From contig JAQFVV010012423.1 of the NCBI GenBank assembly GCA_028023455.1, positions 7,670,269-7,734,268 of the forward strand: a stretch of 64,000 nt of DNA, written 5' to 3'. The translations under genes and the position numbers were made by a program. The stretch is from Epiperipatus broadwayi (taxonomy: Eukaryota > Onychophora > Udeonychophora > Euonychophora > Peripatidae). The notes below the pieces were generated by a model. That model worked only from the letters and a program-made list of their open reading frames with translations, searched no databases and was not told the origin of the DNA. Shown here piece by piece: positions 15,001-24,301 of this stretch (position 1 is its first letter; every line of letters starts with the position of its first letter).

Positions 15001-18000
15001 CAGATGTGGCAGAAGAAATACTTGTTCCTCCTTGTATTCAAGAGCCTCTCTTTAATCAAGAAATCATGGAAAATTTTTGAATAATATTTAAATTCTAATA
15101 TTAGTCAGAACTGTATTAGAAACAAAAAAATTAGACTGCAACATATAAAAGTAATTGTGAAAGTAATATAGTAAAAAATATTAATAATATAAAAGCAATT
15201 GTAATAAAAATGATATGACAAAATACTTAGTAATAAAAATTAAAGATTGCAAAATAAATAAGATTATAATATGTAAAATCAAATGTAAAATAATTGAAAG
15301 CTATAATGCCAAAATCGATACTTAATGTAATTATAATAATAAATAATTTATAATTATCATCAAAGAAAAATTATAATAATAAAAAATGTTCCATCAATAA
15401 ATTTATGTGAGTCAATTCAAATTTAAACAGTCAACAGTGCCTTATTATTTATAATAATATTAAACTTATTTATTTAAGCAAAATAATATAATGTGTTTGA
15501 TAAATAACTATGGTCATAAATATTTGTTCAGCTGTCAAAACCGTTTTTTGGTTACTTTGAACGATTGCTAACAACTATTGATGTCACAATCTATGCTGGG
15601 CGCATGCAGGTTGCCCCAACATATTCAAATGTGTTTCAACTTGGTGCAGCATCTATAATCATACAAAACTTATATTAATTTTCGTAATTTTTCACTGAAC
15701 ATTTATTTCTGACAGAACACCAATGTTCAGAAGTTTGGGAAATGCTAATTTACAGGATACATGTCAAGAATTATCTTATCCTTGATGAACTGCTAAGATT
15801 TCTAGCCTTATACTTTGAAGTAATACCAAATATTTTTTTAAAAAATGACATCACATGCACATTAGATTTGTTTGCAAGTTTAATCTTACAATTATTTTCT
15901 GCAATTATGTTTAAAGAGTAAATACATGCATTTAAAAAAGTCTAAGAGAGGAAAAAAATGATTCAAATAATCAATTTCACTTCTCGAAACACTCTGATCT
16001 CTAGATATCACTGTATTTTATTTAATCATTCTTAAATATCAGATTATTATTCTTTATATTTGAGATATTTTTAGTAAATTTAAAAATGAAATATCATAAA
16101 ATATTATAAACTATTAAAATTCATTAAACTTAAATCTTTAAACTTAACGTACTTCCTTTCATGCACTCTCTGTAAACGAAAGATTTATTTGCAAGTTTAA
16201 TCTTATAATTATTTTCTGCAATAAAATATAAAGTATAATTAGTGGATGCAACAGTGTTACTGCATAATTTTTTTTTCACTTTTTATAAATCTATACTTTT
16301 GTAAGTTTTGCAAACTTATGAGACGGGAGATTAAAATATTTTATATTAGTAATATTAAAAAATATTTGTTTCATTAATTGAAGACCATATGGCTGAAAAA
16401 TAGATTTATCACAGAAGACAGCTCAATGAAAAAAAAATTAACAGGTAGGAAGAGGGTTTTAAGTTTTCTTTTAAAAGAAGCAATAGCAAAGAACTTACAA
16501 ATGTCCTAGATCTTGACAGATCAATTTTAGATTTGCTTAAAGCGAAGAAGTAAAATATAATTTTTTTTTTTAATAAAAGGATTACTTATTTAAAAAAATA
16601 ATATTTAATCACAATAATTAATATTAACAATAATTTTAAAATATATATGAATACTGCGATTGTATATAGTTATAAGCTGTATATATAATGGTACCATCAT
16701 ATCTATAACATCTGATTCCAAAGTCCTTAACATATGTGGATTTACAGATAGTCATGCTTGCTGCATACCCCTAAATATTTTCAAATTAAAATCCTACATA
16801 ACTAAAATGATAGCAAAAATAATTAATAAATAAATTATAATACTTGCATAGTTTTTAACACACACATACACATATTTAAATATTTATTTAAAAAATTACA
16901 TAAACAAATTAAGATATAAACTAAACTCCATAAAAAAACTTATTGTATACAGAATTTATAATTAATGAAAACTTAATTAAATTTTGCAAAAAAATAAGCT
17001 AATTAAAAAAAAAAAAAATCCAAATTAATATTAATGTTAGTAATATTTTTACAAATTAGTATAAAGCTATGAAATTTGTTCTTATTTCTTACTTACAATG
17101 AAAATTGATTCTCATAAAATGCAGAAGATGCATTATCAAAATGATATTCAATTATTACCTGTAAGTTTATGGTTTCTTTTCCAGTAGAAAGCAACCACTT
17201 ACAACAAATGTGATATTTTGAGATTGACCACAGTAGTGCATATGGCTGCAATGTGAAATACAAAATTAAAATTTCATTTTTAGACAAATTTACAATTTTT
17301 TTATTATCAGTAAGTTTTTTGCAGATAATAGATACAATGGATTTTTGAGATACAGGATGGGGCAGTCTCAATTGTGTACACATACCTACACATAAATAGG
17401 AATTTGAACTTAGGATTTTTCAGTCTATATTCCTCCTCCACTCCATCTCAAACAACCAACACACATAACCGTGTACATGTGGAAAAGAGAGATGATCCCC
17501 AGTATGTGTATTTTTTTGCAAAACTAGCACACATCAGTTGGATCAGATCATAATCTCCCACACAAATAAAACAATCAATACTTGACTTATATTAAGATAG
17601 CAATTCCTTAAACTTTAATGGACAGTATCAGTCTTCTCACACTCCCAACTGTTTAACCATCCATTTCACTGAAAAACCAACAATGGAATGCTCAAAGTCC
17701 TTGGTGGATTTGATATTATAGTCAGACCCATGAAGATATTACATCAATCTAACCCCTCATATTATTGGACCATTACATATCCATATATTAATAGGAGAGA
17801 AATGGGTAAACTTATAGATATTACCTATTTCAAAGGCAATATGCAATTAGCCTATTCATTCAGTGTACTGTATGTTTCTTATATAAAGTAAATACAGAAA
17901 TCTGAACTTAGGATTTATTTCAAATCCCTCTATTATAAAAAAAAAGTTCAGTACACTGAATGAATAGGCTAATTACATATATACTCATACACATTTTGTA

Positions 18001-20006
18001 ATAAGTGTGAAATATTTTGAATCATATCTAAACTGTATTTAACGCTGTTAAATATTATATGAACAATATTTCAATAAATAATCATTAATTGTTGTTTTAT
18101 ATAATTTACAATAATTTTTGATACTACTATTTTCTTGGATTCACTGTTTTCTTTTCTGCAGTGCCTTAAAAATGATGGATAAGAGTTCACTATAATTAAA
18201 AATTTCTCTAGTTAATTATCAAATAAAAAATTAAGTTTATTAGTCACAATAGAAAGAATTTATTTAGAACATGTCTATAAACATGAAACACCCATAAATT
18301 CTTTCAATTATATCTGGGAAAGTAGAAATCTACTGAGATCCCAACTGAATTTTGCATTTTGTTTTTAAAACAATGGTGGAAACATGTTTTTTTTTTTTCA
18401 AAATTGTAAATCATAAATACTTTTTAAGAAATCCAATTTCCAAAATTTTGGATATGTGATCTCAAAATCTTAATTTTTTTTAAAGAGATTACACACACAT
18501 GCAAAACAAACTTTATTAAAAACTGAACAAAATGATTTTTGTTGTTCTCCCCCCCCCCCCTAGATTGCACTTAACTCATGAAAATTTTACTTTTATATTG
18601 ATATACCCATCAAAAAATCCCTTAAATCAAAATGATTTCAAATACTGTATAATTGCACAATTTTATATACATAATTCTTAAAGCATCAAATTTGTTCAAA
18701 GTTCATCAATATTAAAAACAAAAAAAATATCACAATTTTTGGTAAAATTTTGAAACTAATCACATTATATGATAGTAAATTTTGACTGACCATAATAATT
18801 TTGAATTTGATACTTTATACAAAAATATATTTACTAACTTAGAAAAAGCTACCAAATCTGTGGCAAAAGCTTCACATTGGCAAAATGTCGCTTCTCCCAC
18901 TGCAGCAATGAATTGTTTAGATACTTTAACATTTGTATCTTTCACTTTTTCTTCACAAATTCTTCCCACAGTAAAATGTACAGCAGCTTTTAATCTCTGA
19001 AAAATATATATATTTACTTGATTAAAATCTTTAAAAACATCAATAACAATAAATGAAAATTCAGATAAGTTTTTGATCAAAAAGAAACAAAAATGAAAAC
19101 TAATTATCTAATTTAATATATTCATATAACAATGTGCAAAAGTTTACAAAAAAAATTAACCTCTATAGCAATGCAATTTTTATCTAAAATATAACTTTTG
19201 ATTATTACATCTAAAAAAAAAAAAACAACTGAATATATGAAATAAACTGAAGATTAATAATTATTTGTAGAAACAAAGAATAAGTCGCTTTTTATTTGTT
19301 CTTACAAACTTTGACAAAGGACCTGTCAGTCCACAATTGTGACATTTTTTTTTCTATATTTGCTTATTTTCTTTATGAGTCGTTTATTTCCACGGCAGTA
19401 ACACATAAAGACATCCTTTTTCATATTTTCATTTAGCCATGTGTACTTTCCATAACTTTTTCACCAATGTGGTTGCTTTAAGAACACCTATATTTTTCAA
19501 TTCTATTGAATGTTCCAGAACAGCTTTGAACGCTTTCTATAGTAGCAATATAAGTTAGTGTCGAATTAATAATATTTGTCTAAGTTTTTGTCTTCACATG
19601 TACCATAATAGCTGGTCTAATAGCATATCTTCTAGCTGGTATATAAACTTGCATTCCTTCATTAATTCTCACAGTATAATATACTCTTGTATGCTTTCCT
19701 TTGATGACTGCATTCTATTTCAGAAGTGAAGTTATGCTATATAATTCAAAGTTTAACACAGAGGCAAAACTTTCCATACAGTAGCACTACTCAGTGCAAG
19801 TCAGAGTAATAAATTACGGACACTTTTCAAAATTGGCGGGTAATTTCAAACTATTTTGTCACAATAAAAAAAAAAAAAGGTACTGCCTTTTTAAACACTC
19901 TACTATAATAATTATGTATAAATAAACAACATTTTTTTAAAAACCACAAACATACTTTAATGTAATCATCATCTTGACTTAGACTACTCGTTGCAGAATC
20001 AGCCAT
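2949..20006 (-). CDS. CENPS: CENP-S / MHF1 histone-fold protein, four-exon gene
   Basis: Complete spliced gene, join of 20006-19956, 18996-18839, 12818-12752 and 3080-2949 on the minus strand: 408 nt, 135 residues plus stop, against 138 in human. Every junction has GT/AG ends and the phases agree (0, 2, 0). Seen in the sequence: a short acidic N-terminus, a histone-fold core with QRLKAAVHYTVG-like, SKQTIAA-like and FAKDL-like stretches (here RLKAAVHFTVG, SKQFIAAVGE, CEAFATDLVAF), then HAKRNTIDADDVKLLVRKSP and a lysine-rich tail. Family knowledge: CENP-S pairs with CENP-X in the constitutive centromere network and as MHF binds FANCM at stalled forks, in the nucleus. Inference: functional, because no codon is broken over 17 kb. 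The introns are filled with transposons. A cDNA would confirm the joins. Confidence 0.9.
3128..3475. mobile_element. Foldback (hairpin) element, copy 1
   Basis: Two arms of about 120-140 bases in inverted orientation: AGGCAAAACTCCATACAG at the left returns as its complement near 3450-3470, and CAATATCCCCAGACTAG at about 3279 returns as AGTCTGGGGATATTGG at about 3351. The left border carries TAAACATCACACGATCAC, the end motif of the family. No coding capacity. It lies in CENPS intron 3. Confidence 0.75.
4329..4668. mobile_element. Foldback element, copy 2 (two partial copies in tandem)
   Basis: Contains GGCAAAACTCTCCATACAGT twice (4331 and 4449), the conserved middle CCCCAGACTAGTTTCTGGCT, and the end motif CATCACATGATCACCAT at about 4408, which returns in inverted form at 4643-4662. 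The open frame here is a by-product of the repeat, not a gene. Confidence 0.75.
4858..4921 (+). CDS. Candidate internal exon of an unknown plus-strand gene
   Basis: 64 bases between a pyrimidine-rich acceptor ending ATTTAG and a strong donor ACAG|GTAAGA. Only one frame is open and it is protein-like: NTLTIIPQQLLRKLHHPDTD, entering in phase 1 and leaving in phase 2. That phase fits the exon at 8068. I do not recognise the protein. It lies antisense within CENPS intron 3. Confidence 0.4.
5263..5270. repeat. Left target-site duplication AGCTAGAA of the hAT element
   Basis: 8 bp, identical to 7861-7868. Confidence 0.85.
5271..7860 (+). mobile_element. hAT-superfamily DNA transposon (ZBED5-like), 2,590 bp
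   Basis: Complete but inactive. The ends are inverted: CGGGGCTTCTCAAAG at the left, and CCGGGTTTCTCAAAC when the right end is read on the other strand, the usual hAT 'TTCTCAAA' terminus. A perfect 8-bp target duplication AGCTAGAA flanks it at 5263-5270 and 7861-7868, the duplication length of hAT elements. The interior is a decayed BED-finger transposase in the same orientation. Confidence 0.88.
6003..7803 (+). pseudogene. ZBED5-like hAT transposase, decayed
   Basis: Begins MDKWLNFNRKDK, like the ZBED5/SCAND3-type transposases. After a frameshift the piece at 6100-6300 gives a BED zinc finger: CLIC, then HLSTKH with PSKLKLHL before it. Further pieces match the catalytic core (LDETIDISNLALLLLY at about 6604, YTDCAGAMM at about 6799, HCKIHREAL at about 6889) and the C-terminal dimerisation part (LNILLPFCTMYLCEEAA at about 7655-7705). 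The YTDCAGAMM block corresponds to the conserved catalytic Asp region. At least five frameshifts or stops rule out function. A normal member of the family has about 600 residues. Confidence 0.85.
7861..7868. repeat. Right target-site duplication AGCTAGAA of the hAT element
   Basis: 8 bp, identical to 5263-5270. Confidence 0.85.
8068..8123 (+). CDS. Candidate internal exon of the unknown plus-strand gene
   Basis: 56 bases after GGATTTCAG and before GTATAG. Entering in phase 2, it reads DKSEFPVFHKKLLLNKLS and leaves in phase 1, which is what the exon at 8877 needs. The pyrimidine tract is weak, so this is the least certain of the three. Confidence 0.3.
8877..8971 (+). CDS. Candidate terminal exon of the unknown plus-strand gene
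   Basis: Good acceptor (TTCATTTCATTGCAG). The only open frame, in phase 1, is NLTEARFLMFNYINNLETST and a further ten residues, then TAA at 8969-8971. AATAAA at 9041-9046 could be its poly(A) signal. The mix of charged and aromatic residues is unlike translated AT-rich noise. Product not recognised. Confidence 0.4.
9041..9046 (+). other. Possible poly(A) signal AATAAA
   Basis: 70 bases after the stop at 8969-8971. AATAAA is common by chance in AT-rich DNA, so it only weakly supports the gene. Confidence 0.3.
9070..10440. other. Intronic AT-rich sequence
   Basis: Part of CENPS intron 3. Only poly-A/T-rich open frames without similarity seen. Confidence 0.5.
10448..10497. mobile_element. Foldback element, minimal remnant
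   Basis: The end motif TAAACATCACATGATCACCAT is joined directly to CTGTATGGAGAGTTTTGCCT. The whole middle of the foldback family is missing, as expected from deletion between the hairpin arms. Confidence 0.7.
11270..11690 (-). mobile_element. tRNA-like repeat module (SINE-type), copy 1
   Basis: On the minus strand it ends in a tRNA-like stretch with a B box, GAGTTCAAATCCC. It shares with the copy at 17390 the blocks GCACTCATCAGTTGG (or close variants) and TTATATTAAGATAGCAA. Shorter pieces occur at 14575 and 62335. It lies in CENPS intron 3. Confidence 0.55.
12752..12818 (-). CDS. CENPS: CENPS exon 3
   Basis: 67 nt: one base completing the split codon, then 22 codons HAKRNTIDADDVKLLVRKSP followed by PL. 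AG acceptor (TTAATAG) and GTAAGT donor. It matches the HAKRTTINTEDVKLLARRS block of human CENP-S, the last part of the histone fold. It is isolated by introns of 6.0 and 9.7 kb. Confidence 0.92.
13170..13275 (-). mobile_element. tRNA-derived SINE fragment
   Basis: On the minus strand GGTGTTTGAGTGGTCAGCAC resembles a tRNA 5' end with an A box, and GGTTTGCTTCCTGCCCG lies where a B box would be, but it departs from the consensus. The segment is clearly richer in G and C than its surroundings. It lies in CENPS intron 2 and is not a functional tRNA. Confidence 0.45.
14365..14530. repeat. 72-bp near-perfect inverted repeat (hairpin)
   Basis: Arms 14365-14436 and 14459-14530 differ at one position only and are separated by 22 bases. 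TAAGGCTTAATGA stands at 14242-14254 and again at 14529-14541, so a 274-base insertion flanked by a 13-bp direct repeat is possible. The sequence just outside the left arm (CAATCAGATT) is the complement of the TCTGATTGGCTG block found near 55317 and 55637, so this is probably one foldback family. It lies in CENPS intron 2. Confidence 0.8.
14575..14660 (-). mobile_element. tRNA-like repeat module, fragment
   Basis: AGGGATTTGCACTCAGGATT followed by a CTCCACTTCATCCCAAACAA stretch. It matches the tRNA-like end of the copies at 11270 and 17390. Confidence 0.5.
15080..17090. other. Intronic AT-rich sequence
   Basis: CENPS intron 2. The block TTTGCAAGTTTAATCTTA with a following TTATTTTCTGCAAT occurs twice (about 15869 and 16186), a short direct repeat. 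Otherwise nothing recognised. Confidence 0.5.
17390..17690 (-). mobile_element. tRNA-like repeat module, copy 2
   Basis: Same blocks as the copy at 11270: on the plus strand GGAATTTGAACTTAGGATTT (antisense tRNA-like), then CTCCACTCCATCTCAAACAA, ACACATCAGTTGGATCAGAT and TTATATTAAGATAGCAA. It lies in CENPS intron 2. Confidence 0.6.
17845..17974. repeat. 26-bp perfect inverted repeat
   Basis: Arms 17845-17870 and 17949-17974 (core CCTATTCATTCAGTGTACTG) are exact complements with a 78-base loop. It is probably a small foldback element next to the tRNA-like module. Confidence 0.7.
18839..18996 (-). CDS. CENPS: CENPS exon 2 (histone-fold core)
   Basis: 158 nt after a TATTTTTCAG acceptor, ending in phase 2 at a GTTAGT donor. 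It carries histone-fold helices 1 and 2: RLKAAVHFTVGRICEE, then SKQFIAAVGEATFCQCEAFA. This is the strongest similarity to vertebrate CENP-S. Reading past the donor gives an AT-rich tail without similarity, so the exon ends at the donor. Confidence 0.92.
19752..19815. mobile_element. Foldback element fragment
   Basis: AACACAGAGGCAAAACTTTCCATACAGTAG... up to CAGTGCAAGTCAGAG equals the left arm of the family at 3170-3220. It lies in CENPS intron 1. Confidence 0.65.
19956..20006 (-). CDS. CENPS: CENPS exon 1
   Basis: First coding exon, 17 codons (MADSATSSLSQDDDYIK), ending in phase 0 at a GTATGT donor. It encodes the variable acidic N-terminus that precedes the histone fold. The start was chosen because it is the only ATG in frame and leads into exon 2 with RLKAAV, the usual beginning of the fold. 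Confidence 0.85.
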
Positions 20007-20689
20007 ACCGGAAAAACTTAGTACTCGTGAAAAGGAAGTTATTTATGAAAGTTACAAATGCTAAGGAAATGGATTTAAACATGTGTTTAGAACAAAAAAA
20101 AAAACATTTGTTTATTTAGTTATTACAGCACATTTAATTAAAAGTCTCCTTAATTTTTTTATTCTGAAAATAATTATTAAAAGTAATAATAGATCAACTT
20201 TAAACATATTTATAAATTTATTAGCGAGATAACGCTTAATTCGAGAATTTAGTGCGCAGTATGGCGTTCTCCTTATTACTTTATTGTTGTTTAAAAGATC
20301 ATTTTATGATCCAGAGGTTTTAAAATAAAGAGAACAATTTTGTAATATCCATTACAATTGATCTTAATTTCTCAAGATTATTTAATTAAAAATTTAAAAA
20401 TATCATAAATGGCTACTCGTACCATTATTGAAATAGTTTTTTTTCTTGAAATGTATATTTTTTAAATTTTATTTGGAATATCTGTGCGTATATGATATAT
20501 ATTGTAAATAAAGGTCATTTTTTGTATTTGTAAATACGTACAGATTATTTCAATTTAACTATTCGAGAAAAATCTGCATACGTGCCCAGATAAGATTTGC
20601 AAATCAAAACTAACAAAATTGTATGTAAATTAACCATTACCTACAATTAGATCGACATAAAAATACCCCTTTTAAATCTAAAAAAAATG

Positions 20690-20985
20690 ATCGTACGTTA
20701 TTACATCGGCGCCGTCCTAAAATCGGTTATCAGTAGAATAGGAAAACGGAAGAATCAACCCGATGGCAGTATGAAGCTAGTAGCGGTACTAAAGCTAGTG
20801 TTATACCTGAATGGTGTATGTGCTATATAAGCACACAAAGGGAACTTTTAGAGAGTGATATGTTTGAATAAGTAATTGTATTGTCGGATAAAAACCAAAT
20901 TTCCTGAAGAATGTTATTTCTAAAAACTACACTTTCATATCTAATTGAATCAAGCACATTTGGGTTAAAGTGACTGGCAATTTGA
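20690..20985. other. GC-richer unassigned segment upstream of CENPS
   Basis: About 700 bases upstream of the CENPS start. One frame on the plus strand (about 20740-20871) is open and protein-like (RWQYEASSGTKASVIPEW), but it has no start or splice acceptor that I can defend. It could be a promoter region, a lost exon or a transposon piece. Confidence 0.25.
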
Positions 20986-20992
20986 AACACAA

Positions 20993-21068
20993 TGTGTATT
21001 CGATCTTATCCTTGGTGCGTGAAATGCAATTGTGTATTCGATCTTATCCTTGGTGCGTGAAACGCAAA
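20993..21068. repeat. 38-bp tandem duplication
   Basis: TGTGTATTCGATCTTATCCT followed by TGGTGCGTGAAATGCAAT is repeated once with a single change (ATG to ACG). Confidence 0.85.
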
Positions 21069-21242
21069 ACACTTCTAAAGGATAAACAGTAAAGACTTGT
21101 TTCATGGAATGAACTATAAATTTGTTGTTGTTTTTTTACTTTATTGTTAAATAAATACTTTGTTGCTAAATTTATATTTATGTATTATTAATAGTTAAGC
21201 TCCTAATTGATATTTTAAATACTCCAGACGTAGCAGATTACT

Positions 21243-21947
21243 TCATCAACTATTATCAATCCATTGCAGAATGAAGATCTCTCCAAGTTCAATCCATCTT
21301 CTCCTATCTTTAGCCTCTCTTCTCCACATCAGCCCTACACACTTTCTTATTTCATCCATCCATCTCACATGTCTCTTTCTGCGTATTTTACAATCTCTTG
21401 GAATCCAGTTTAAGATTTCAGTTATCCATCATTATCATCTCTTCTAGCAATATGTCCAGCCCAACTCCAGTCTTAATTTTTTCGATGAGGTCAGTAGCAC
21501 CTGTTTGTTCTCTTACCCTTTAATTGCATTTTCGATCTCTTCTTGTTACTTCCAATATGCATCTCTCCATACTTCTTTGAGTGGTCTGAAGTCTGTATTG
21601 CTCTTCTATTAAGTGTCCAAGTCTCAGATCCATAAATAAGTACTGGTAAAACACATTTATTAAAAACCTTCCTTTTCAAACATATAGGCATATTTCTTTT
21701 TAGTATTAAGTTATTTCTACCCAAATCACTCCAAACAAGTTTAATTCTATGATTAATTTCATCCATTACGTTTCCATCTGTATTAATAATCTGACCAAAG
21801 TATTTGTAGCTGTTAACTTCTTCTAACTCATCATAATCAATCTTTATTTTCATATTTTGAGAAAAACCATTAAACATTACTTTAGTTTTTTTACATTTAT
21901 CTTTAGTTCTACTTTCATTTGATAACTCCTGCAACATTTCCTACATG
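21243..21947 (-). pseudogene. RTE LINE 3' end, reverse transcriptase C-terminus
   Basis: Minus-strand copy of the RTE family. The longest frame is 21937-21491, starting in the region just after the RT catalytic core (NSYKYFGQIINTDGN, then GSETWTLNRRAIQ). Below 21491 the frame is lost but the DNA continues to match the copy at 52712 through to CATTGCAGAATGAAGATCTC, the family's 3' end. It is 5' truncated at about 21947, as usual for LINE insertions. Not functional. Confidence 0.82.
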
Positions 21948-22329
21948 GGTTCTAATATGTTGGACTATTTCCATCGTTTAACATTAAATTATTGAATGTC
22001 TTTAGAAAATTTTTATTTAAAATGTGCAATTATATTCAACTATTAATTAGTATTAGCACATAGATTAGTGTGTAACAACATTTCAGGTGTTTCTCTTCTG
22101 ATGCAGCTGGTCCATACTAGTGACAGTAGTAGCATAGGAAATGCTCTAGTGTGTATGAGCATTTCCAAAATTAATCTAATAAGTAATAATATAATTACTG
22201 TGTCCAATGGCACTCTATTGCTCGCTGGATTGCAAATATCAATAACACAATATAATAATAATTAATGAGGCAGCTCAGCAAGTAAATTTAAATAACAAGA
22301 ATTTATTTACAGAGTTATGACTATTAGAC

Positions 22330-22680
22330 ACATGCTATATAATTATATAAATAAGGGCCCAAAGGCGTAACAAATAATAATAACATCAATACGACCTGTT
22401 ACATAGTCCCTAGGTTTACTTTGGGATGTCCGGAGGTAAACCTCTCCGCAAGGATAAGTAAAGGAAGGAGTTGACTGGAGCACCCAAGGAAATGACCCAT
22501 CTGTCTTTCAAGAGCTTCACTTAGCAAGTGTCCTGGTCTCACTTCAATTTTAGATCCATATCTATCTACTCATGCCTTGATTTTAGAGTAGCCTCCCTTG
22601 ATTGGCCATCCGCTGTCCATGTGGTGGTCATCTCTTTAGTTCCTATTCGATCCCTGATTAGATAATACCCCGACTTTAGA
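22330..22680. other. GC-richer unassigned segment
   Basis: Non-coding stretch (CCTAGGTTTACTTTGGGATG, CCTCTCCGCAAGGATAAG) with no match elsewhere in the window. Its composition suggests a transposon terminus, but no inverted or direct end repeats were found. Confidence 0.3.
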
Positions 22681-22744
22681 ATTGTCTATTTTAAGCAATG
22701 GAATCTTTCTTGATAAATTACTTTATAGTTTCTCCTTAATTAAA

Positions 22745-23592
22745 CTATTTAATTAGTCTAATGCTTTATCAAATATTGAGAATGCCCTTGGCATCCACAC
22801 ACATACTTTTAGTTTAGCGTTAATATATCTTTTATTACTTATAATACACAATTAGCAATCCGTTTAGTTTTACATTTATAATTAAGTCCAAGTCTTAATG
22901 GCAACTTATATTTATTGATTTGTTCTCTATCTTCTAACAATACTTGAATGTGATTCCTTGTGCTAAAGCTATATTTAAATCAGTTCCTTCTTTTAATTGG
23001 TTAGAATCCAAAACTCACTGTAGATGAGATGTAATCATTTTAGCAAAGATTTTGTATAGAACTGATAGGTCTATAATTTCTATTTATCTAACAACTTTCG
23101 TAAATATTTGTATTTTAACTGCATTCTTCCAATTACCTGGTCCATTCCTACTATTTAGATATTTGATATACAGTTGCAACTATTTTTCTACTTCTTTTAA
23201 AATATTAATAATTCTATTACTTCCTGAAACTTTCCATTTTTTATATAATTAAGTGAATGTTTCATTTCTTCATTTAAAATGTTAGGTAGTTCAGAAATAG
23301 AGGATGCTTTGTTTTCTTATCCTTTAATATAAAATTATTTATACTAGAGAACTCTTCCACACATTTCATATCAGCTCTCTTGTTAGTATAGTTCCATTTT
23401 TTCTTCTGATTGTAGAAACAACTTTCCTTGTAGTATCAAAAATTTTAGTTTACACTTTTGATACTTTTATTCACTTCTATAGCTTTAATTGCTACTAAAC
23501 AATTATATTTTTATTATTCTAATATATTTTTTATAACATTTTACTTAAACTTCAAATATTCAATTCTTTTTAATGGAACATTAAATATATAT
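22745..23592 (-). pseudogene. RTE LINE fragment, 3' portion of a copy split by an LTR element
   Basis: Decayed minus-strand LINE matching 53740-54480. 22745-22870 is a roughly 100-base stretch absent from the intact copy and also present, in the same place relative to the LINE, in the plus-strand copy at 42845-42975. The LINE breaks off at 23592, where the LTR element begins, and resumes at 41846. Confidence 0.7.
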
Positions 23593-23596
23593 ATAT

Positions 23597-24301
23597 TGAA
23601 ACAGACATATTGTTTCACATATGTAATTTGAAGTCCCCCCTTAAAGCTGTCGAAATGGAAAAAAAAAAATCTGACATAGTTTTCAAAAACAAAAATTAAA
23701 ACAAAGAAATAAAAAGATGTGAGCAATTTAAAAATTAATATTTTAAAATAGTAAAAGTACTGTTAAAATGTATCTTGCGAAAGTTTAATGTTTGCATATT
23801 GTCAAAAAGAAAGCTGTAATTACCAGTTAATAAAAATAAAAAAAAGATTGCCATGGGCATAAAAATCAATAGATGTTTTTAAAAACATCAGATAAGCGTC
23901 ATTAGAATCTATTACCACCAAAAGTAGATGGCCAATGAGGAATGGAAATAAATACATGGTCCTCCAAGAAGGTTAGTGTTAGATCGATCCCAAGACTGAT
24001 AGATAAGAGAAGCATAAAGAGATAAATAGGGGAGTAAAGATTGCTTAAGAGATTTTTTTGTCCACATATATGGTTAGAAAGCATCAAGACTGTTATTAGT
24101 GAAATCCATATTATATGACTACTAGCCCAACAAAGCTTGGAGCACTGTGAATAATAAGAAGGAACTTGTAACTAATAAAATATTAAATGAAGAAACAATT
24201 GGTTAAAATATTATATCTTCAAATATCTCGGTAATTGAAAATAGCTTTCTTCTCTGCCCTCTGTTCAGTTATGAAATAAAATAAAATCAAGGCTTGTGAA
24301 C
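23597..24301 (+). repeat. Left LTR of outer Gypsy, part 1
   Basis: Matches 39133-39807 of the right LTR, e.g. CAAAGAAATAAAAAGATG and the block around GATTGCCATG. It is interrupted at GAAC (24298-24301) by the nested element. The uninterrupted right LTR reads straight through this point (GTGAACTGACC). Confidence 0.8.

Noticed and set aside
17093-17383. 96-residue minus-strand open frame in CENPS intron 2
   Set aside because: No recognisable domain. It contains several good splice-like sites inside, and its composition is only moderately protein-like. Not enough to call a gene.
18782-19000. 72-residue plus-strand open frame
   Set aside because: Shadow of CENPS exon 2 on the other strand.
19320-19730. 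CHNCGLTGP-like zinc-knuckle piece on the minus strand in CENPS intron 1
   Set aside because: Frames are short and broken. One Cys-His pair is not enough to assign a family. Possibly an old transposon.
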